Assembly: GCA_045631225.1 (NCBI GenBank)
Contig: JAZQUG010000038.1
Location: 1 to 64,000 of the forward strand
DNA from: Fimenecus sp045631225
Lineage (GTDB): Bacteria; Bacillota; Clostridia; Oscillospirales; Acutalibacteraceae
Direction of reading: 5' to 3'
DNA: 64,000 bases
Each line of letters begins with the position of its first letter. The stretch's first letter is position 1. A program made the translations under genes and the position numbers. Below are positions 16,803 through 26,051 of this stretch, in pieces. The notes beneath the pieces are model-generated. The model did not search any database. It saw nothing but the letters and a program-made list of their open reading frames with translations, and was not told the origin of the DNA.

Positions 16803-19436
16803 TTGAGTATTACAATAACAATTGATGGTAAAAAGATAGAAACACAAGAGGGTATGACAATACTCAATGTTGCTTCACAGAATGGTATCAAAATTCCTAA
16901 TCTCTGTTATGATGGCAGAGTTGAGCTTTATGGTGCTTGCGGACTTTGTACAGTTGAGGTTGAGGGTATTCCGAAACTTCTTCGTGCCTGTTCAACAAAG
17001 GTTAATGACGGTATGGTTGTACATACTCAGACAGAAAGAGTAAAGGCTTCACGTAAAGTGGCTCTTGAACTTTTGCTTTCTGACCATACAGGAGATTGTG
17101 TAGCACCTTGTAGTAAGGCTTGTCCTGCAGGAACAGATTGTCAAGGCTATGTTGGTCTTATTGCAAACGGTGAATACACAGAAGCTGTTAAGCTTATCAA
17201 AGAAAAATTACCACTTCCTGCATCAATCGGCAGAATTTGTCCACATCCTTGTGAAAAACAATGTCGCAGACAGTATGTTGATGAACCAATTTCAATAGCA
17301 TTCCTTAAAAGCTTTGTTGCTGATATGGATTTGTTAGGGGATACATATATACCTGAAATAGAGCCTGATACAAATAAAAAGGTTGCAATTATCGGTGGTG
17401 GTCCTGCAGGTCTTACATCAGCATATTTCCTCCGTAAACAGGGCCATAGCGTAACAATTTTTGAACAGATGCCACAAATGGGTGGTATGCTTCGTTACGG
17501 TATCCCTGAATACAGACTTCCTAAAGCAGTTTTAGATAAGGAAGTAAAACTTATTGAGGATATGGGAGTTGAACTAAAAAACAATATTAACATCGGTAAA
17601 GACATTTCATTTGAACAAATCAAAAAGGATTTCGATGCAACTCTTGTTGCAATCGGTGCTTGGAACAGCAGTAAAATGCGAGTTCAGGGAGAAGATTTAG
17701 AAGGTGTATGGGGTGGTATTGACTTCCTTCGTGAAGTTGCCCTTGGAAACAAACCTGAAATCGGTAAGAATGTTGCTGTCTGTGGTGGCGGTAATACTGC
17801 TATGGACGCTTGTCGAGTAGCGGTTCGACTTGGGGCAGAAAATGTATATATTATTTATCGTCGAACAAAGGATGAAATGCCTGCTGACCCTCAGGAAATT
17901 CTTGAATCAGAAGAAGAGGGAGTTATTTACAAGTATCTTACAAATCCTATTGAATTTACAGGTGAAAACGGTAAGCTCAATGGTGTAATCCTGCAGAAAA
18001 TGGAGCTTGGTGAGCCTGATGAAAGTGGGCGTAGAAGACCTGTTGCAATTGAAGGTGCAACAGAAACAATCGAGCTTGATTCTGTAATTATGGCAATCGG
18101 TCAGTATCCAAACCTTAATGGATTTGAGTTACTTGAAGCAACTCGTAAGAATACAATTTCAGCAGATGAGAGCAGATATACAACATCCGTTGATGGCGTA
18201 TTTGCAGTAGGTGATGCTACAAATAAAGGTGCTGATATTGCAATCGCAGCAATCGGTGAGGCACAAAAAGCATCAGTTGTAATCGACAGATACTTGAGTG
18301 GTGAAACTGTTGGTTATAAAAAGCCATATTTTGTTGAGCGTGACAGTAAATCAATAGACTATTCAACATTCGAAAAATCAGCACGAGCAAAAATGCCACA
18401 TATGACTCCTGCTGACCGAAAAACAAACTTTAAGGAAGTTAATTTCGGATTCAGTGAAGAAATGGCAAAGCAAGAGGCAAATCGTTGCCTTGAATGTGGT
18501 TGTCACGATTACTTTGAATGTAAGCTTATTTCTTATGCAAATGATTATGACGTTAAACCGTCAAGATTTGCGGGAGAAAAGCATAACAGAAATCAGGAAA
18601 ATGCAAACGACTTAATCAGCAGAAATACAGATAAATGTGTTCTTTGTGGACTTTGTGTAAGAGTCTGTGAAGAGGTTATGGGCAAATCTGCAATCGGACT
18701 TATTAATCGTGGATTTAATACGTTGGTTGAACCTGAACTCGGTAAGCCGTTGAAGGAAACTGCTTGTATCGGTTGTGGCCAGTGTGTTGCACTTTGTCCG
18801 ACAGGTGCTTTACGCGAAAAGACTTCATTTGCAAAGAGTGTTCCTGTTAAAGAAAAATCAGTAGAAAGCATTTGTACAAATTGTTCTAATCTCTGTTCGG
18901 TAGATTACCGTTATATCGGTTCAACAGTTACCCGAGCATTACCGGTTGGTAACGGCATTATCTGTAAGGGTGGTCGTTTCAGTGTGCTTGAGAACCAAGA
19001 AACAACTGATTTTGAAACATTACTCAACCTTGATACATTTGTGATTAGTGGTAAAGTTTCAACAGAAACAGCATTTGTCCTTAAAAAATATGCAGAAGAA
19101 AATAATAAAGAAATTTATACAACTGCAAAAGAAACAGATGCAAACTACTATGCGATTTCAAAACTCAACATTCCACAGTATAATGGTAATGTAGAAAATG
19201 CAATAGAAACTTCCAACTATTGCGAAAACGGAACATTCTTCGATAAATATGGTAATAAGAGAGTGCAGAATGCAGTCTTCAAATGTGAAAACCTTGCAGA
19301 TTATGTAAATAATAAACTCAATACACCATATAGTGATATAACTACCGAAGCTGAAAAAGCAGTAAATGCAATTTCAACGGGTAAAGTCACAAATGAAGAA
19401 ATTATAAAAGCAAGTAACTTGTTTATCAAAAAATAA
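16803..19436 (+). CDS. StnC-like fusion: ferredoxin-type Fe-S domains plus GltD/NfnB-like NADPH flavoprotein
   Basis: 877 residues with a TTG start preceded by GGAGGTG. Order: a plant-type [2Fe-2S] domain with CYDGRVELYGACGLC (~38-52); a GltD-like N-terminus with CVAPCSKACPAG (~99-110) and ICPHPCEKQC; FAD-binding VAIIGGGPAGLTSAYF (~195-210); NADPH-binding VAVCGGGNTAMDA (~325-337) and a VFAVGDATNKGADIA block; then two [4Fe-4S] motifs (CVLCGLCVRVC and CIGCGQCVALCP). A CTNCSNLC motif with a following CKGG resembles the start of NuoG/FdhA proteins, but no molybdopterin domain follows. There is no [FeFe]-hydrogenase H-cluster motif. With the two upstream genes this fits the Stn-type ferredoxin:NAD(P)+ bifurcating transhydrogenase described in Sporomusa; the match is an inference. 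Confidence 0.85.
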   Translation: MSITITIDGKKIETQEGMTILNVASQNGIKIPNLCYDGRVELYGACGLCTVEVEGIPKLLRACSTKVNDGMVVHTQTERVKASRKVALELLLSDHTGDCVAPCSKACPAGTDCQGYVGLIANGEYTEAVKLIKEKLPLPASIGRICPHPCEKQCRRQYVDEPISIAFLKSFVADMDLLGDTYIPEIEPDTNKKVAIIGGGPAGLTSAYFLRKQGHSVTIFEQMPQMGGMLRYGIPEYRLPKAVLDKEVKLIEDMGVELKNNINIGKDISFEQIKKDFDATLVAIGAWNSSKMRVQGEDLEGVWGGIDFLREVALGNKPEIGKNVAVCGGGNTAMDACRVAVRLGAENVYIIYRRTKDEMPADPQEILESEEEGVIYKYLTNPIEFTGENGKLNGVILQKMELGEPDESGRRRPVAIEGATETIELDSVIMAIGQYPNLNGFELLEATRKNTISADESRYTTSVDGVFAVGDATNKGADIAIAAIGEAQKASVVIDRYLSGETVGYKKPYFVERDSKSIDYSTFEKSARAKMPHMTPADRKTNFKEVNFGFSEEMAKQEANRCLECGCHDYFECKLISYANDYDVKPSRFAGEKHNRNQENANDLISRNTDKCVLCGLCVRVCEEVMGKSAIGLINRGFNTLVEPELGKPLKETACIGCGQCVALCPTGALREKTSFAKSVPVKEKSVESICTNCSNLCSVDYRYIGSTVTRALPVGNGIICKGGRFSVLENQETTDFETLLNLDTFVISGKVSTETAFVLKKYAEENNKEIYTTAKETDANYYAISKLNIPQYNGNVENAIETSNYCENGTFFDKYGNKRVQNAVFKCENLADYVNNKLNTPYSDITTEAEKAVNAISTGKVTNEEIIKASNLFIKK

Positions 19437-19449
19437 AATCCATCATTAG

Positions 19450-19479
19450 AGCGGGGTCATAACTTGACTCCGCTTTTAT
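19450..19479 (+). terminator. Terminator of the redox operon
   Basis: AGCGGGGTCA (19450-19459) pairs with TGACTCCGCT (19465-19474, one wobble), followed by TTTTATC. Confidence 0.85.
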
Positions 19480-19490
19480 CGTTAGCCCAA

Positions 19491-19507
19491 TCAAATTATA
19501 ATTTATC
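19491..19507. repeat. Left-end repeat of BspA cassette 2
   Basis: TCAAATTATAATTTATC, one base different from the cassette 1 copy. It lies directly after the operon terminator. Confidence 0.7.
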
Positions 19508-19529
19508 GTGGAGATAAATTATGTATCTA

Positions 19530-19760
19530 TGCCTCCCTCTGACGAGGGAGGTGGCAAAATCTTTGATTTTGACGGAGGGAGAGATAGTTTAATAGTATAG
19601 TTGACTACCCCTCAGTCTGATTCGCAGACAGCTAAGTCTCACCTGCCGGTTCGGTCGGTGCTTCTGCTTCGCAGAGGTGTCCACCGGACACCCGCACCCT
19701 GACAAGGGGAGCCGAGAAGAGACGCCCATTAACTCCCCGATAAACTCCGATTTAACAAAC
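19530..19760. repeat. Composite palindromic repeats with a nested insert
   Basis: The first two repeat types of cassette 1 recur almost base for base (CCTCCCTCTGACGAGGGAGG at ~19531-19550, CCCCTCAGTCTG at ~19608). Within the CAGACAGCT..CCCTGACAAGGGG palindrome there is an extra ~70-bp GC-rich stretch (~19634-19700) absent from cassette 1. It has its own inverted repeats (CTGCTTCGCAG; GTGTCCACCGGACAC). The third repeat type survives only as a degenerate TGAGTGTAACCGAAGAA. No gene is seen in 19480-19820. Confidence 0.75.
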
Positions 19761-19819
19761 CGTTTTATACAATATGAGTGTAACCGAAGAAAAACAAAAT
19801 CGCAAAATTAAATTATATA

Positions 19820-19848
19820 TTGAATAAATGCAAAAAATATGGTAAAAT
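19820..19848 (+). promoter_or_regulatory. Promoter of structured RNA 2
   Basis: TTGAAT (19820-19825), 17-bp spacer, TAAAAT (19843-19848), placing the start at the base of the long stem as in copies 1 and 3. Confidence 0.7.
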
Positions 19849-19853
19849 TATAA

Positions 19854-20062
19854 TTGCCAAACCAATTGAATATAAAAATGAGGGCGATTTCTGTTTTTTT
19901 ATAGGAATATTATACTCGTTTTTGCATATTTGTATTATGAATTTGATAAAAACGCAAATTCTGTCAATACGAATGTGCTTAATTGCCCTTTATATTGAAT
20001 TGGTTTGGCGACTATCGGAGTTTGCGTTTTTTGTGCGGCTGCTTCGGTGGCCGCACTTTTTG
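19854..20062 (+). ncRNA. BspA-cassette structured RNA, copy 2
   Basis: About 205 nt. P1 pairs 19854-19867 with 19998-20011 and continues as an imperfect helix (AATATAAA/TTTATATT, GGGCGATT/AATTGCCC). An inner stem pairs 19924-19936 with 19966-19978. It carries a hairpin GAATTT/AAATTC (19939-19944 with 19956-19961) whose loop GATAAAAACGC contains AAAAACGC (19948-19955), complementary to GCGTTTTT (20024-20031) beyond P1: a classical loop-to-tail pseudoknot. The linker is CTATCGGAG. The RNA ends with a 10-bp TTCG-loop terminator (20033-20056) plus T5. An 85-codon reading frame here (19820-20077) has no ribosome binding site and is judged spurious. Confidence 0.72.
20033..20062 (+). terminator. 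UUCG-loop terminator of structured RNA 2
   Basis: GTGCGGCTGC/GTGGCCGCAC arms (two wobbles) around TTCG, followed by five T residues. Confidence 0.85.
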
Positions 20063-20069
20063 TTTATAT

Positions 20070-20091
20070 GGAGATGATTATTATGGAATAA
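20070..20091 (+). other. Conserved two-codon ORF with Shine-Dalgarno (cassette 2)
   Basis: GGAG (20070-20073), nine bases, then ATG GAA TAA (20083-20091). The flanking sequence differs from copies 1 and 3, but spacing and the start-codon-stop arrangement are kept. Confidence 0.45.
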
Positions 20092-20159
20092 GGTAATTAT
20101 TCACTTGTATATATTTTCTTGCAATTTTGCATTAAAAATCTGCAATTTTGCATTTTTCA

Positions 20160-20188
20160 TTGTAATTTATACGAAAATACAATATACT
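20160..20188 (+). promoter_or_regulatory. Promoter of BspA-like gene 2
   Basis: TTGTAA (20160-20165), 17-bp spacer, TATACT (20183-20188), followed by TTAACTTGAGAAAA and AAAGGAGG. Between the two-codon ORF and this promoter lies a direct repeat of TGCAATTTTGCATT. Confidence 0.75.
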
Positions 20189-20233
20189 TAACTTGAGAAA
20201 AATAATTTTTTTATTATAAAGGAGGAAATTATT

Positions 20234-22699
20234 ATGAAAAAAACTAACAAAATCTTAGCAATTATCCTCGCAATACTTATGGTGGTAACCATCATCCCAA
20301 TCACAGCAAGTGCAGAAGAAGTGGTAACATCAGGTGCTTGTGGTGAAAATATCATATGGGGGTTTGATGAAGAAACAGCTACTTTAACACTAACAGGTAC
20401 TGGAGAAATACCTGATTATTATGAAGAAGATGATTGGGGTGGTTATTATTGTGGCACTCGTCCATGGGAAGACATAATAGAAAATGATGTTAAGCATGTG
20501 GTTATCAATGAGGGTATAATATATATTGGTGCTTACGCTTTTGCTTATTCTGATTCCCTTGAAACAGTAACTATGAGCAGTGTAAAGACTATCAGTGCTG
20601 ATGCATTTAATAGTTGTGTTAATCTTAAATCTTTAACCACAAGTAATAGCTTAAAAGTTATCGGAGACGATGCTTTTTATAAATGTGATAAATTAACGTA
20701 TATTTATTATTCAGGCACACAAAATGAGTGGAACCATGTTAAAATAGGTGACCATTTGAATGATGAAATGGACTATGTAAAAGTTTATCCAAGCGATTAT
20801 GTAATTTATTCTGACCGTGGTAATGGTGTTGTATTAATTGAAGATGATACAATAACATGGATTTTCGATGCAAATTCATATACTTTAACAGTTTCTGGTG
20901 AAGGCAATACTTTTGATGATTATATGTTTGATGAATTATTTTACCATAAAACTTATTATCGGTTCAGAGGCTATAGAGGTTGGGATTATTACAAATATGA
21001 TACCAAAAAAATTGTTATAGATAACGGTATAAACTATATTGGTAATAACTCTTTTCGTTTCTTTCTTAATGCTACAGATGTCATAATTCCTTTAAGTGTA
21101 ACAGAAATCGGAAAACAGTCTTTCAAAACATGTAATTCTATTACTGATGTTTATTACGCAGGTACAGAAGAACAATGGAAGAAAATTGTAGTTGGCACAG
21201 ATAATGAAGCACTTTTAAATGCAAATATTCACTTTAACTATGTTGAATGTGAGCATAATTTCACAACATCAACAGTAACAGAGCCAACTTGCATAAATCG
21301 TGGTTATACAACACATATCTGTTCAATATGTAACGAAAGCTATGTTGACAGCTTCCTTGAATTTACTGAATGTCCTGATTATGTTGAGGTTATATGGCCA
21401 CCAACTTGTACAGAGCAAGGATACATAGCATATGAATGTCCTGTTTGTCATACGGGCTATCTTGAGAAATATCTTGACCCGACTCACAACTATGAACAAA
21501 CTTCCGTAACACAGCCAACTTGTACAACACAAGGCTATACAACATATACATGTACTGCATGTGGCAAGACTGTTAAAAATGATTATACTTCTTCATTCGG
21601 TCACAATTATGGTGATGTTGTAGAAACAATTGCTCCGACTTGTACAGAAAAAGGATACACAAAACAGGTATGTACAAGATGTGAATATGAATATGTATCT
21701 GTTAAAGTTCCGGCTTTAGGTCATAGTTATGAAGTGGTTTCAACAACAGAACCAACTTGTACAGAACAGGGTTACACAACATATAAATGTACAGTTTGTG
21801 GTAACGAAAAAGTCGATGATTATGTTGAAGCAACAGGTCATAATGTTGACAGTCTGGAAGTAACAAAAGAACCGACTTGCACGATTGAAGGAAAAAGAAC
21901 AGGTATTTGCTCGGCTTGTAGCGAAGAAGTAACTGAAACAATTTCACGTCTTGGTCACGATTATTGTGAGTTAACAGTTGAGTATGAAGCAACCTGTACA
22001 ACAGACGGACGAATGTCAAAAAAATGTTCAAGATGTGAAAGTAAAACAGGTGCAGTTATTATTCCTGCAACAGGACATACATTTAGTGAATGGGAACTTG
22101 TTGATGATGCTAAGTGTGGAGAGTATGGCAGATTTGAATGTGTTTGTTCAACTTGTAATCAAGTAAATGTAATGTCTGCACCTGTTGAACATATGTATGA
22201 ATCAGTTGTAACAGCTCCAACTTGTACAGAGCAAGGCTATACAACATACACATGTAAATGTGGGGACACTTATGTTGCTGATTATGTAGAGGTTGATGCA
22301 AATAGTCATAGCTATACATCAGAAATCACAACACCTGCAACACATACAACAACAGGTGTAAAAACATTCACTTGTATTTGTGGAGATACATACACAGAAG
22401 AAATTGGAAAAACAACCGAACACACATACGAAACAGTTACAACACCACCAACCTGCACAGAACAAGGTTACACAACTTACACCTGCGAATGTGGTGACAG
22501 TTATGTCGATGATTATGTAAATGCAACAGGACATACAGATAATCACAATGACGGAATATGTGATGCTTGTAATACACAACTCTGTGACCATGATTGTCAT
22601 AAAGAAGGCATAACAGGTATCCTCTGGAGAATCATAAACATATTCAATATGCTCTTTGGATTAAATAAAACTTGTGATTGTGGTGTAGTACACTATTAA
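20234..22699 (+). CDS. Secreted BspA-like leucine-rich-repeat protein 2
   Basis: 821 residues. Signal peptide 1-28 (MKKTNKILA..., ASA/E cleavage). Two 'CG.N..W.FD..TLTLTGTG' type modules (~32 and ~205) are each followed by only a few LRR_5 repeats and a 'YYAGTEEQWKKI' repeat end. From ~338 to ~780 it is dominated by about eleven Cys-rich repeats of the form 'PTCTEQGYTTYTC..CG....DY....GH', far more than in the paralogues. The C-terminus has DHDCHKEG, a GILWRIINIFNMLFGLN-like helix and C-D-C-G-V-V-H-Y. The Cys/His spacing of the repeats suggests small metal- or disulphide-stabilised modules (inference). Surface adhesion is the likely role, with no direct evidence for a ligand. Confidence 0.9.
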   Translation: MKKTNKILAIILAILMVVTIIPITASAEEVVTSGACGENIIWGFDEETATLTLTGTGEIPDYYEEDDWGGYYCGTRPWEDIIENDVKHVVINEGIIYIGAYAFAYSDSLETVTMSSVKTISADAFNSCVNLKSLTTSNSLKVIGDDAFYKCDKLTYIYYSGTQNEWNHVKIGDHLNDEMDYVKVYPSDYVIYSDRGNGVVLIEDDTITWIFDANSYTLTVSGEGNTFDDYMFDELFYHKTYYRFRGYRGWDYYKYDTKKIVIDNGINYIGNNSFRFFLNATDVIIPLSVTEIGKQSFKTCNSITDVYYAGTEEQWKKIVVGTDNEALLNANIHFNYVECEHNFTTSTVTEPTCINRGYTTHICSICNESYVDSFLEFTECPDYVEVIWPPTCTEQGYIAYECPVCHTGYLEKYLDPTHNYEQTSVTQPTCTTQGYTTYTCTACGKTVKNDYTSSFGHNYGDVVETIAPTCTEKGYTKQVCTRCEYEYVSVKVPALGHSYEVVSTTEPTCTEQGYTTYKCTVCGNEKVDDYVEATGHNVDSLEVTKEPTCTIEGKRTGICSACSEEVTETISRLGHDYCELTVEYEATCTTDGRMSKKCSRCESKTGAVIIPATGHTFSEWELVDDAKCGEYGRFECVCSTCNQVNVMSAPVEHMYESVVTAPTCTEQGYTTYTCKCGDTYVADYVEVDANSHSYTSEITTPATHTTTGVKTFTCICGDTYTEEIGKTTEHTYETVTTPPTCTEQGYTTYTCECGDSYVDDYVNATGHTDNHNDGICDACNTQLCDHDCHKEGITGILWRIINIFNMLFGLNKTCDCGVVHY

Positions 22700-22717
22700 T
22701 TTAATATGTAAACTTTT

Positions 22718-22782
22718 TCGGCTCCCTCTGACGAGGGAGCTGTCATTTTTGCAAAAAAATGACTGAGGGAGAGATAGACAAT
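22718..22782. repeat. Palindromic intergenic repeat
   Basis: GGCTCCCTCTGACGAGGGAGC, then CATTTTTGCAAAAAAATG and ACTGAGGGAGAG. It is the same repeat type as at 5241, 19530, 37070 and 40583. The leading palindrome may also act as a terminator for BspA 2. Confidence 0.8.
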
Positions 22783-22802
22783 AAGTGAGTCGATTTTATG
22801 TA

Positions 22803-22831
22803 TTGAAAATAATATTGTATTCTGTTACAAT
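22803..22831 (+). promoter_or_regulatory. Promoter of the beta-mannosidase gene
   Basis: TTGAAA (22803-22808), 17-bp spacer, TACAAT (22826-22831); AAAGGAAAA ribosome binding site at ~22850. Confidence 0.7.
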
Positions 22832-22864
22832 ATTATAAAATCTAATTTCAAAGGAAAATTTGTT

Positions 22865-25333
22865 ATGAAGACTTATAACCTTAACGGACAATGGAATATG
22901 ACTCGTGTTGCAACAGGGGATAAATATGATGTTAATGTTCCATCTGATAACTACACTCAGTTGCTTGAACTTGGTGCTATTCCTGACCCGTATTACAAGG
23001 ATAACGAAAAACTTGTTGAATGGGTTGGTCGTGAAGACTGGACTTATGAAAGAACATTCTCACTTACAGAAGATGACCTTAATAATCGTAAAATCTTACT
23101 TGTCTGCAAAGCACTTGATACACTTTGTGATGTCTTTGTAAATGGTGAACTTGTAGGCAAAGGTGAAAATGCACATCTCAAATATGAATTTGATATTAAG
23201 AATGTGGCAAAAGCAGGGGATAATACTCTCAAAATCACATTCTTTGCTCCAACAACATATGCTGAAAAAATGCAAAAGGAAAAACCAATTCCAAAGAATT
23301 GTAACGGTACTGACGGTGCTGCATATATCCGTAAACCTCATTGTCATTTTGGTTGGGACTGGGGTCCGCATCTTCCTCTTTCAGGTATTACTGACGACAT
23401 CTGGGTTGAATGTTTTGATAACAGACTCCAGGATGTTGAAATCAAGCAGATTCATAAAGATGGCAAAGTAACAGTAAAAATTAATCCTGTTGTTGACGGT
23501 AGCGGTGAAGCTGCTGCTAAAATCATTTATCCTGACGGTACAGAATATGTAATCGAAAACAACGAAATCGTAATTGAAAATCCTGAACTCTGGTGGACAA
23601 AGGAATTGTCAGAAAAAGAAAAACAACCACTTTATACAGTAGTTGCAACTTTAGGTGATTCTGTTGTTACAAAGAAAATCGGTCTTCGTACAATTCGTCT
23701 TGATCGTTCAAAGGATAAGTATGGTCATAATTTCTGTTTCTATCTTAATGGCGTACCGATTTTTGGTAAAGGCGGAAACTGGATTCTTCCTGACTCGTTG
23801 ATGGGCAGAGTAACTAATGAAACATATGATTATTACATAGACTCAGCATTACAGGCAAACTTCAACATGCTTCGTATCTGGGGTGGTGCTTATTATCTCC
23901 CTGACTATTTCTATGAACAGTGTGACGAAAAAGGTCTTCTTTTATGGCAGGATTTTATGTTTGCTTGTCTTATGTATCCATTCTACGAAGACGATTTCCG
24001 TGAAAATGTTTTGAATGAAATGAGATATCAGATAAATCGTATTAAATCTCATCCTTGTCTCTGCCTTTGGGGTGGAAACAATGAGATTGAAACAATGTTC
24101 TCATATATGCCTGAAACAATGAAAATCGTACAGTGGTATAAGAAATTCTTCTATGAAATCCTTAAAGATTTGGTAACAGAGCTTGACCCTGATACTCCAT
24201 ATATTGAAACATCACCAATTGGTGAAAGCTTCCGTAAGGGTGTAACCGGCGATGACCATGGTGATACTCATATGTGGACTGTATGGCATGGTCAGAAGCC
24301 TCTTAACTATTACAGAAGCAGACCAACGCGATTCTGTAGTGAATTTGGTCTTGAGTCATTGCCATCAATGGATGCTGTGCGTCAGTTTGCTGAAGAGAGT
24401 GATTATTTCATTACAAGTGATATTTTCAATTCTCATCAGAAGTGCAGAAACGGTAACAGAAAAATGCTTTATTACTTGCTTGAAAAGTATTATGAGCCCC
24501 AGAAGTTCGAAGATTTGATTTATATGACAAATCTCATTCAGAAAGAGTGCATTCAAGATGCAACTGAGCATTGGCGTCGTCATCGTGAACGTTGTAACGG
24601 TTCACTTTTCTGGCAGTATAACGACTGTTGGCAGGCTCCGTCATGGTCAAGTGTGGATTACACAGGCAAATGGAAAGCACTTCAGTATGCTGCCCGTCAT
24701 TTCTTTGAACCTCTTTGTGTATCAATTGAAGAAACAGACAAGGATTACAAAGTATACATAATTAACGACACAATGAATGAGCATAACGTAAAGGTAAGTA
24801 TTTCTATTTCAACTCTTGATGGCAAAGTGTTATTTGAAAATACAAATACATCAGATTTGGTTGTTAAGGTTGGCGCAAATTCAAAGGTTATGTTCGAAAG
24901 AGGTAATATAACAGGTGATAAGAAGAATATGTTCTTATCTGTTAAGCTCTATGAAAACGGAAAGGTTGTATCAGAAAGAACAAAAATTTTCGTTCCTGAC
25001 AGAGATTTGAAAATGACATCAAATACTATCCAAAAAACAGTTTCTTATGAAAATGGTGAGATTACAATTAAACTTGTGTCACCTGTTTTCTGCCGTAGTG
25101 TAATGGTTGACATTCCTGATTTTAAAACACCATTCTCTGATAACTATTTCGACTTGCTTCCAAATGAAGAAAAAGTTGTAACAGTTAAATCAGATAAAAA
25201 GTATGATGTGACAGTAAAATCTCTTGCAGATATTCCTGTTAAAGGTTCAAAATTTAAAACAGCGCTTTACAGAACAAAGTTTTTTGTAGAGCCTGAAAAT
25301 CTTGCAAACTGGTTTTACTATACAACTAATTAA
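22865..25333 (+). CDS. Beta-mannosidase, glycoside hydrolase family 2
   Basis: 822 residues, the usual length for GH2 beta-mannosidases, with no signal peptide, so probably intracellular and acting on imported manno-oligosaccharides. Visible features: N-terminal sugar-binding domain with GREDWTYERTFSL, KPHCHFGWDWGP (~157-168), the (beta/alpha)8 region with RIWGGAYYLPDYFYEQCDEKG, the acid/base LWGGNNEIE (~399-407) and the nucleophile region RFCSEFGLESLPS (~488-500). 'LFWQYNDCWQAPSWSSVDY' near 580-598 is typical of mannosidases rather than GH2 galactosidases. It has its own promoter. No transporter lies beside it, so its regulation with other mannan genes cannot be judged. Confidence 0.9.
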   Translation: MKTYNLNGQWNMTRVATGDKYDVNVPSDNYTQLLELGAIPDPYYKDNEKLVEWVGREDWTYERTFSLTEDDLNNRKILLVCKALDTLCDVFVNGELVGKGENAHLKYEFDIKNVAKAGDNTLKITFFAPTTYAEKMQKEKPIPKNCNGTDGAAYIRKPHCHFGWDWGPHLPLSGITDDIWVECFDNRLQDVEIKQIHKDGKVTVKINPVVDGSGEAAAKIIYPDGTEYVIENNEIVIENPELWWTKELSEKEKQPLYTVVATLGDSVVTKKIGLRTIRLDRSKDKYGHNFCFYLNGVPIFGKGGNWILPDSLMGRVTNETYDYYIDSALQANFNMLRIWGGAYYLPDYFYEQCDEKGLLLWQDFMFACLMYPFYEDDFRENVLNEMRYQINRIKSHPCLCLWGGNNEIETMFSYMPETMKIVQWYKKFFYEILKDLVTELDPDTPYIETSPIGESFRKGVTGDDHGDTHMWTVWHGQKPLNYYRSRPTRFCSEFGLESLPSMDAVRQFAEESDYFITSDIFNSHQKCRNGNRKMLYYLLEKYYEPQKFEDLIYMTNLIQKECIQDATEHWRRHRERCNGSLFWQYNDCWQAPSWSSVDYTGKWKALQYAARHFFEPLCVSIEETDKDYKVYIINDTMNEHNVKVSISISTLDGKVLFENTNTSDLVVKVGANSKVMFERGNITGDKKNMFLSVKLYENGKVVSERTKIFVPDRDLKMTSNTIQKTVSYENGEITIKLVSPVFCRSVMVDIPDFKTPFSDNYFDLLPNEEKVVTVKSDKKYDVTVKSLADIPVKGSKFKTALYRTKFFVEPENLANWFYYTTN

Positions 25334-25389
25334 TAATCTTGACACTGTTGTGTTATTCAAGTAAAATATTACCAGAAAGGATGATATAT

Positions 25390-26013
25390 ATGAAAAAGTT
25401 TATTGCAATTTTGCTTGTTTTAGTAATGGGTTTATTTGCTTTTACAGCTTGTAATAAAGATGGAGATAACTCAGGTGGAGATTATGGCGATTATAAGCCT
25501 GTTGAAAAATTTGATGGAGACAAGTTAAAAGAAACTTGGACAACAGGTGAAATAACTTTTGCAAACAAAAATAAAATTACTCTTCCTTGTACAATTGATG
25601 AGTTTTTAGCAGTATCAGAGTTGCGTATTCCTGACGAAAGCGTTTATGAAAGTAAAAAGCTTAAAAAAGGTGAATCAATCAATATTACTCTTGTTGGTGA
25701 AGAAACACAGTTAAAGGTTTCTTGCGAAAATCTTGGTACGGCTGATTGTAATTATCGTGATGCAACTGTTGTAGGATTCAACTATTTTAATTCTGCAAAT
25801 GGTAACCGAGCAATTACCGTTGCTGCAGGTCTTACAGTAGGTATAACTCGTGCTCAGGTTGAGGAAGCACTTGGTATTCCTGAAGGAAAAACAGGTGAGG
25901 AGAGATTATATACATACAAGGTTGAGGTCGAAGATAAAGAGACTATCAGAATGAGCGTATCTTTCAATTCAAGTGATATTGTAAATTCAATTTCATATAG
26001 TCTGGATAAGTAA
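25390..26013 (+). CDS. Putative lipoprotein of unknown function
   Basis: 207 residues with a lipoprotein signal: KK, hydrophobic core (IAILLVLVMGLFAF) and lipobox FTAC with Cys at ~21, then a Gly/Asp/Ser-rich linker. The rest looks like a globular extracellular domain ending in GITRAQVEEALGIPEG...YTYKVE, which loosely resembles the end of SmpA/BamE-like small beta folds, but I do not assign it. The frame opens upstream at 25339; ATG 25390 is chosen because an AAAGGATG ribosome binding site precedes it and the signal starts there. It follows the mannosidase by 56 bp and may share its transcript. Confidence 0.75.
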   Translation: MKKFIAILLVLVMGLFAFTACNKDGDNSGGDYGDYKPVEKFDGDKLKETWTTGEITFANKNKITLPCTIDEFLAVSELRIPDESVYESKKLKKGESINITLVGEETQLKVSCENLGTADCNYRDATVVGFNYFNSANGNRAITVAAGLTVGITRAQVEEALGIPEGKTGEERLYTYKVEVEDKETIRMSVSFNSSDIVNSISYSLDK

Positions 26014-26020
26014 AAAAATT

Positions 26021-26051
26021 ACAGGGTTGATAATTCAGCCCTGTATTTTTT
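26021..26051. terminator. Terminator between lipoprotein gene and mtaB
   Basis: ACAGGGTTG/CAGCCCTGT arms (26021-26029 with 26036-26044) followed by ATTTTTTATT; A-rich on the other side, so it can serve both convergent genes. Confidence 0.85.

Noticed and set aside
19820..20077. 85-codon plus-strand reading frame (MNKCKKYGK...)
   Set aside because: It overlaps structured RNA 2 and its promoter, has no ribosome binding site and its composition follows the stems rather than a protein; copies 1 and 3 have no equivalent frame.
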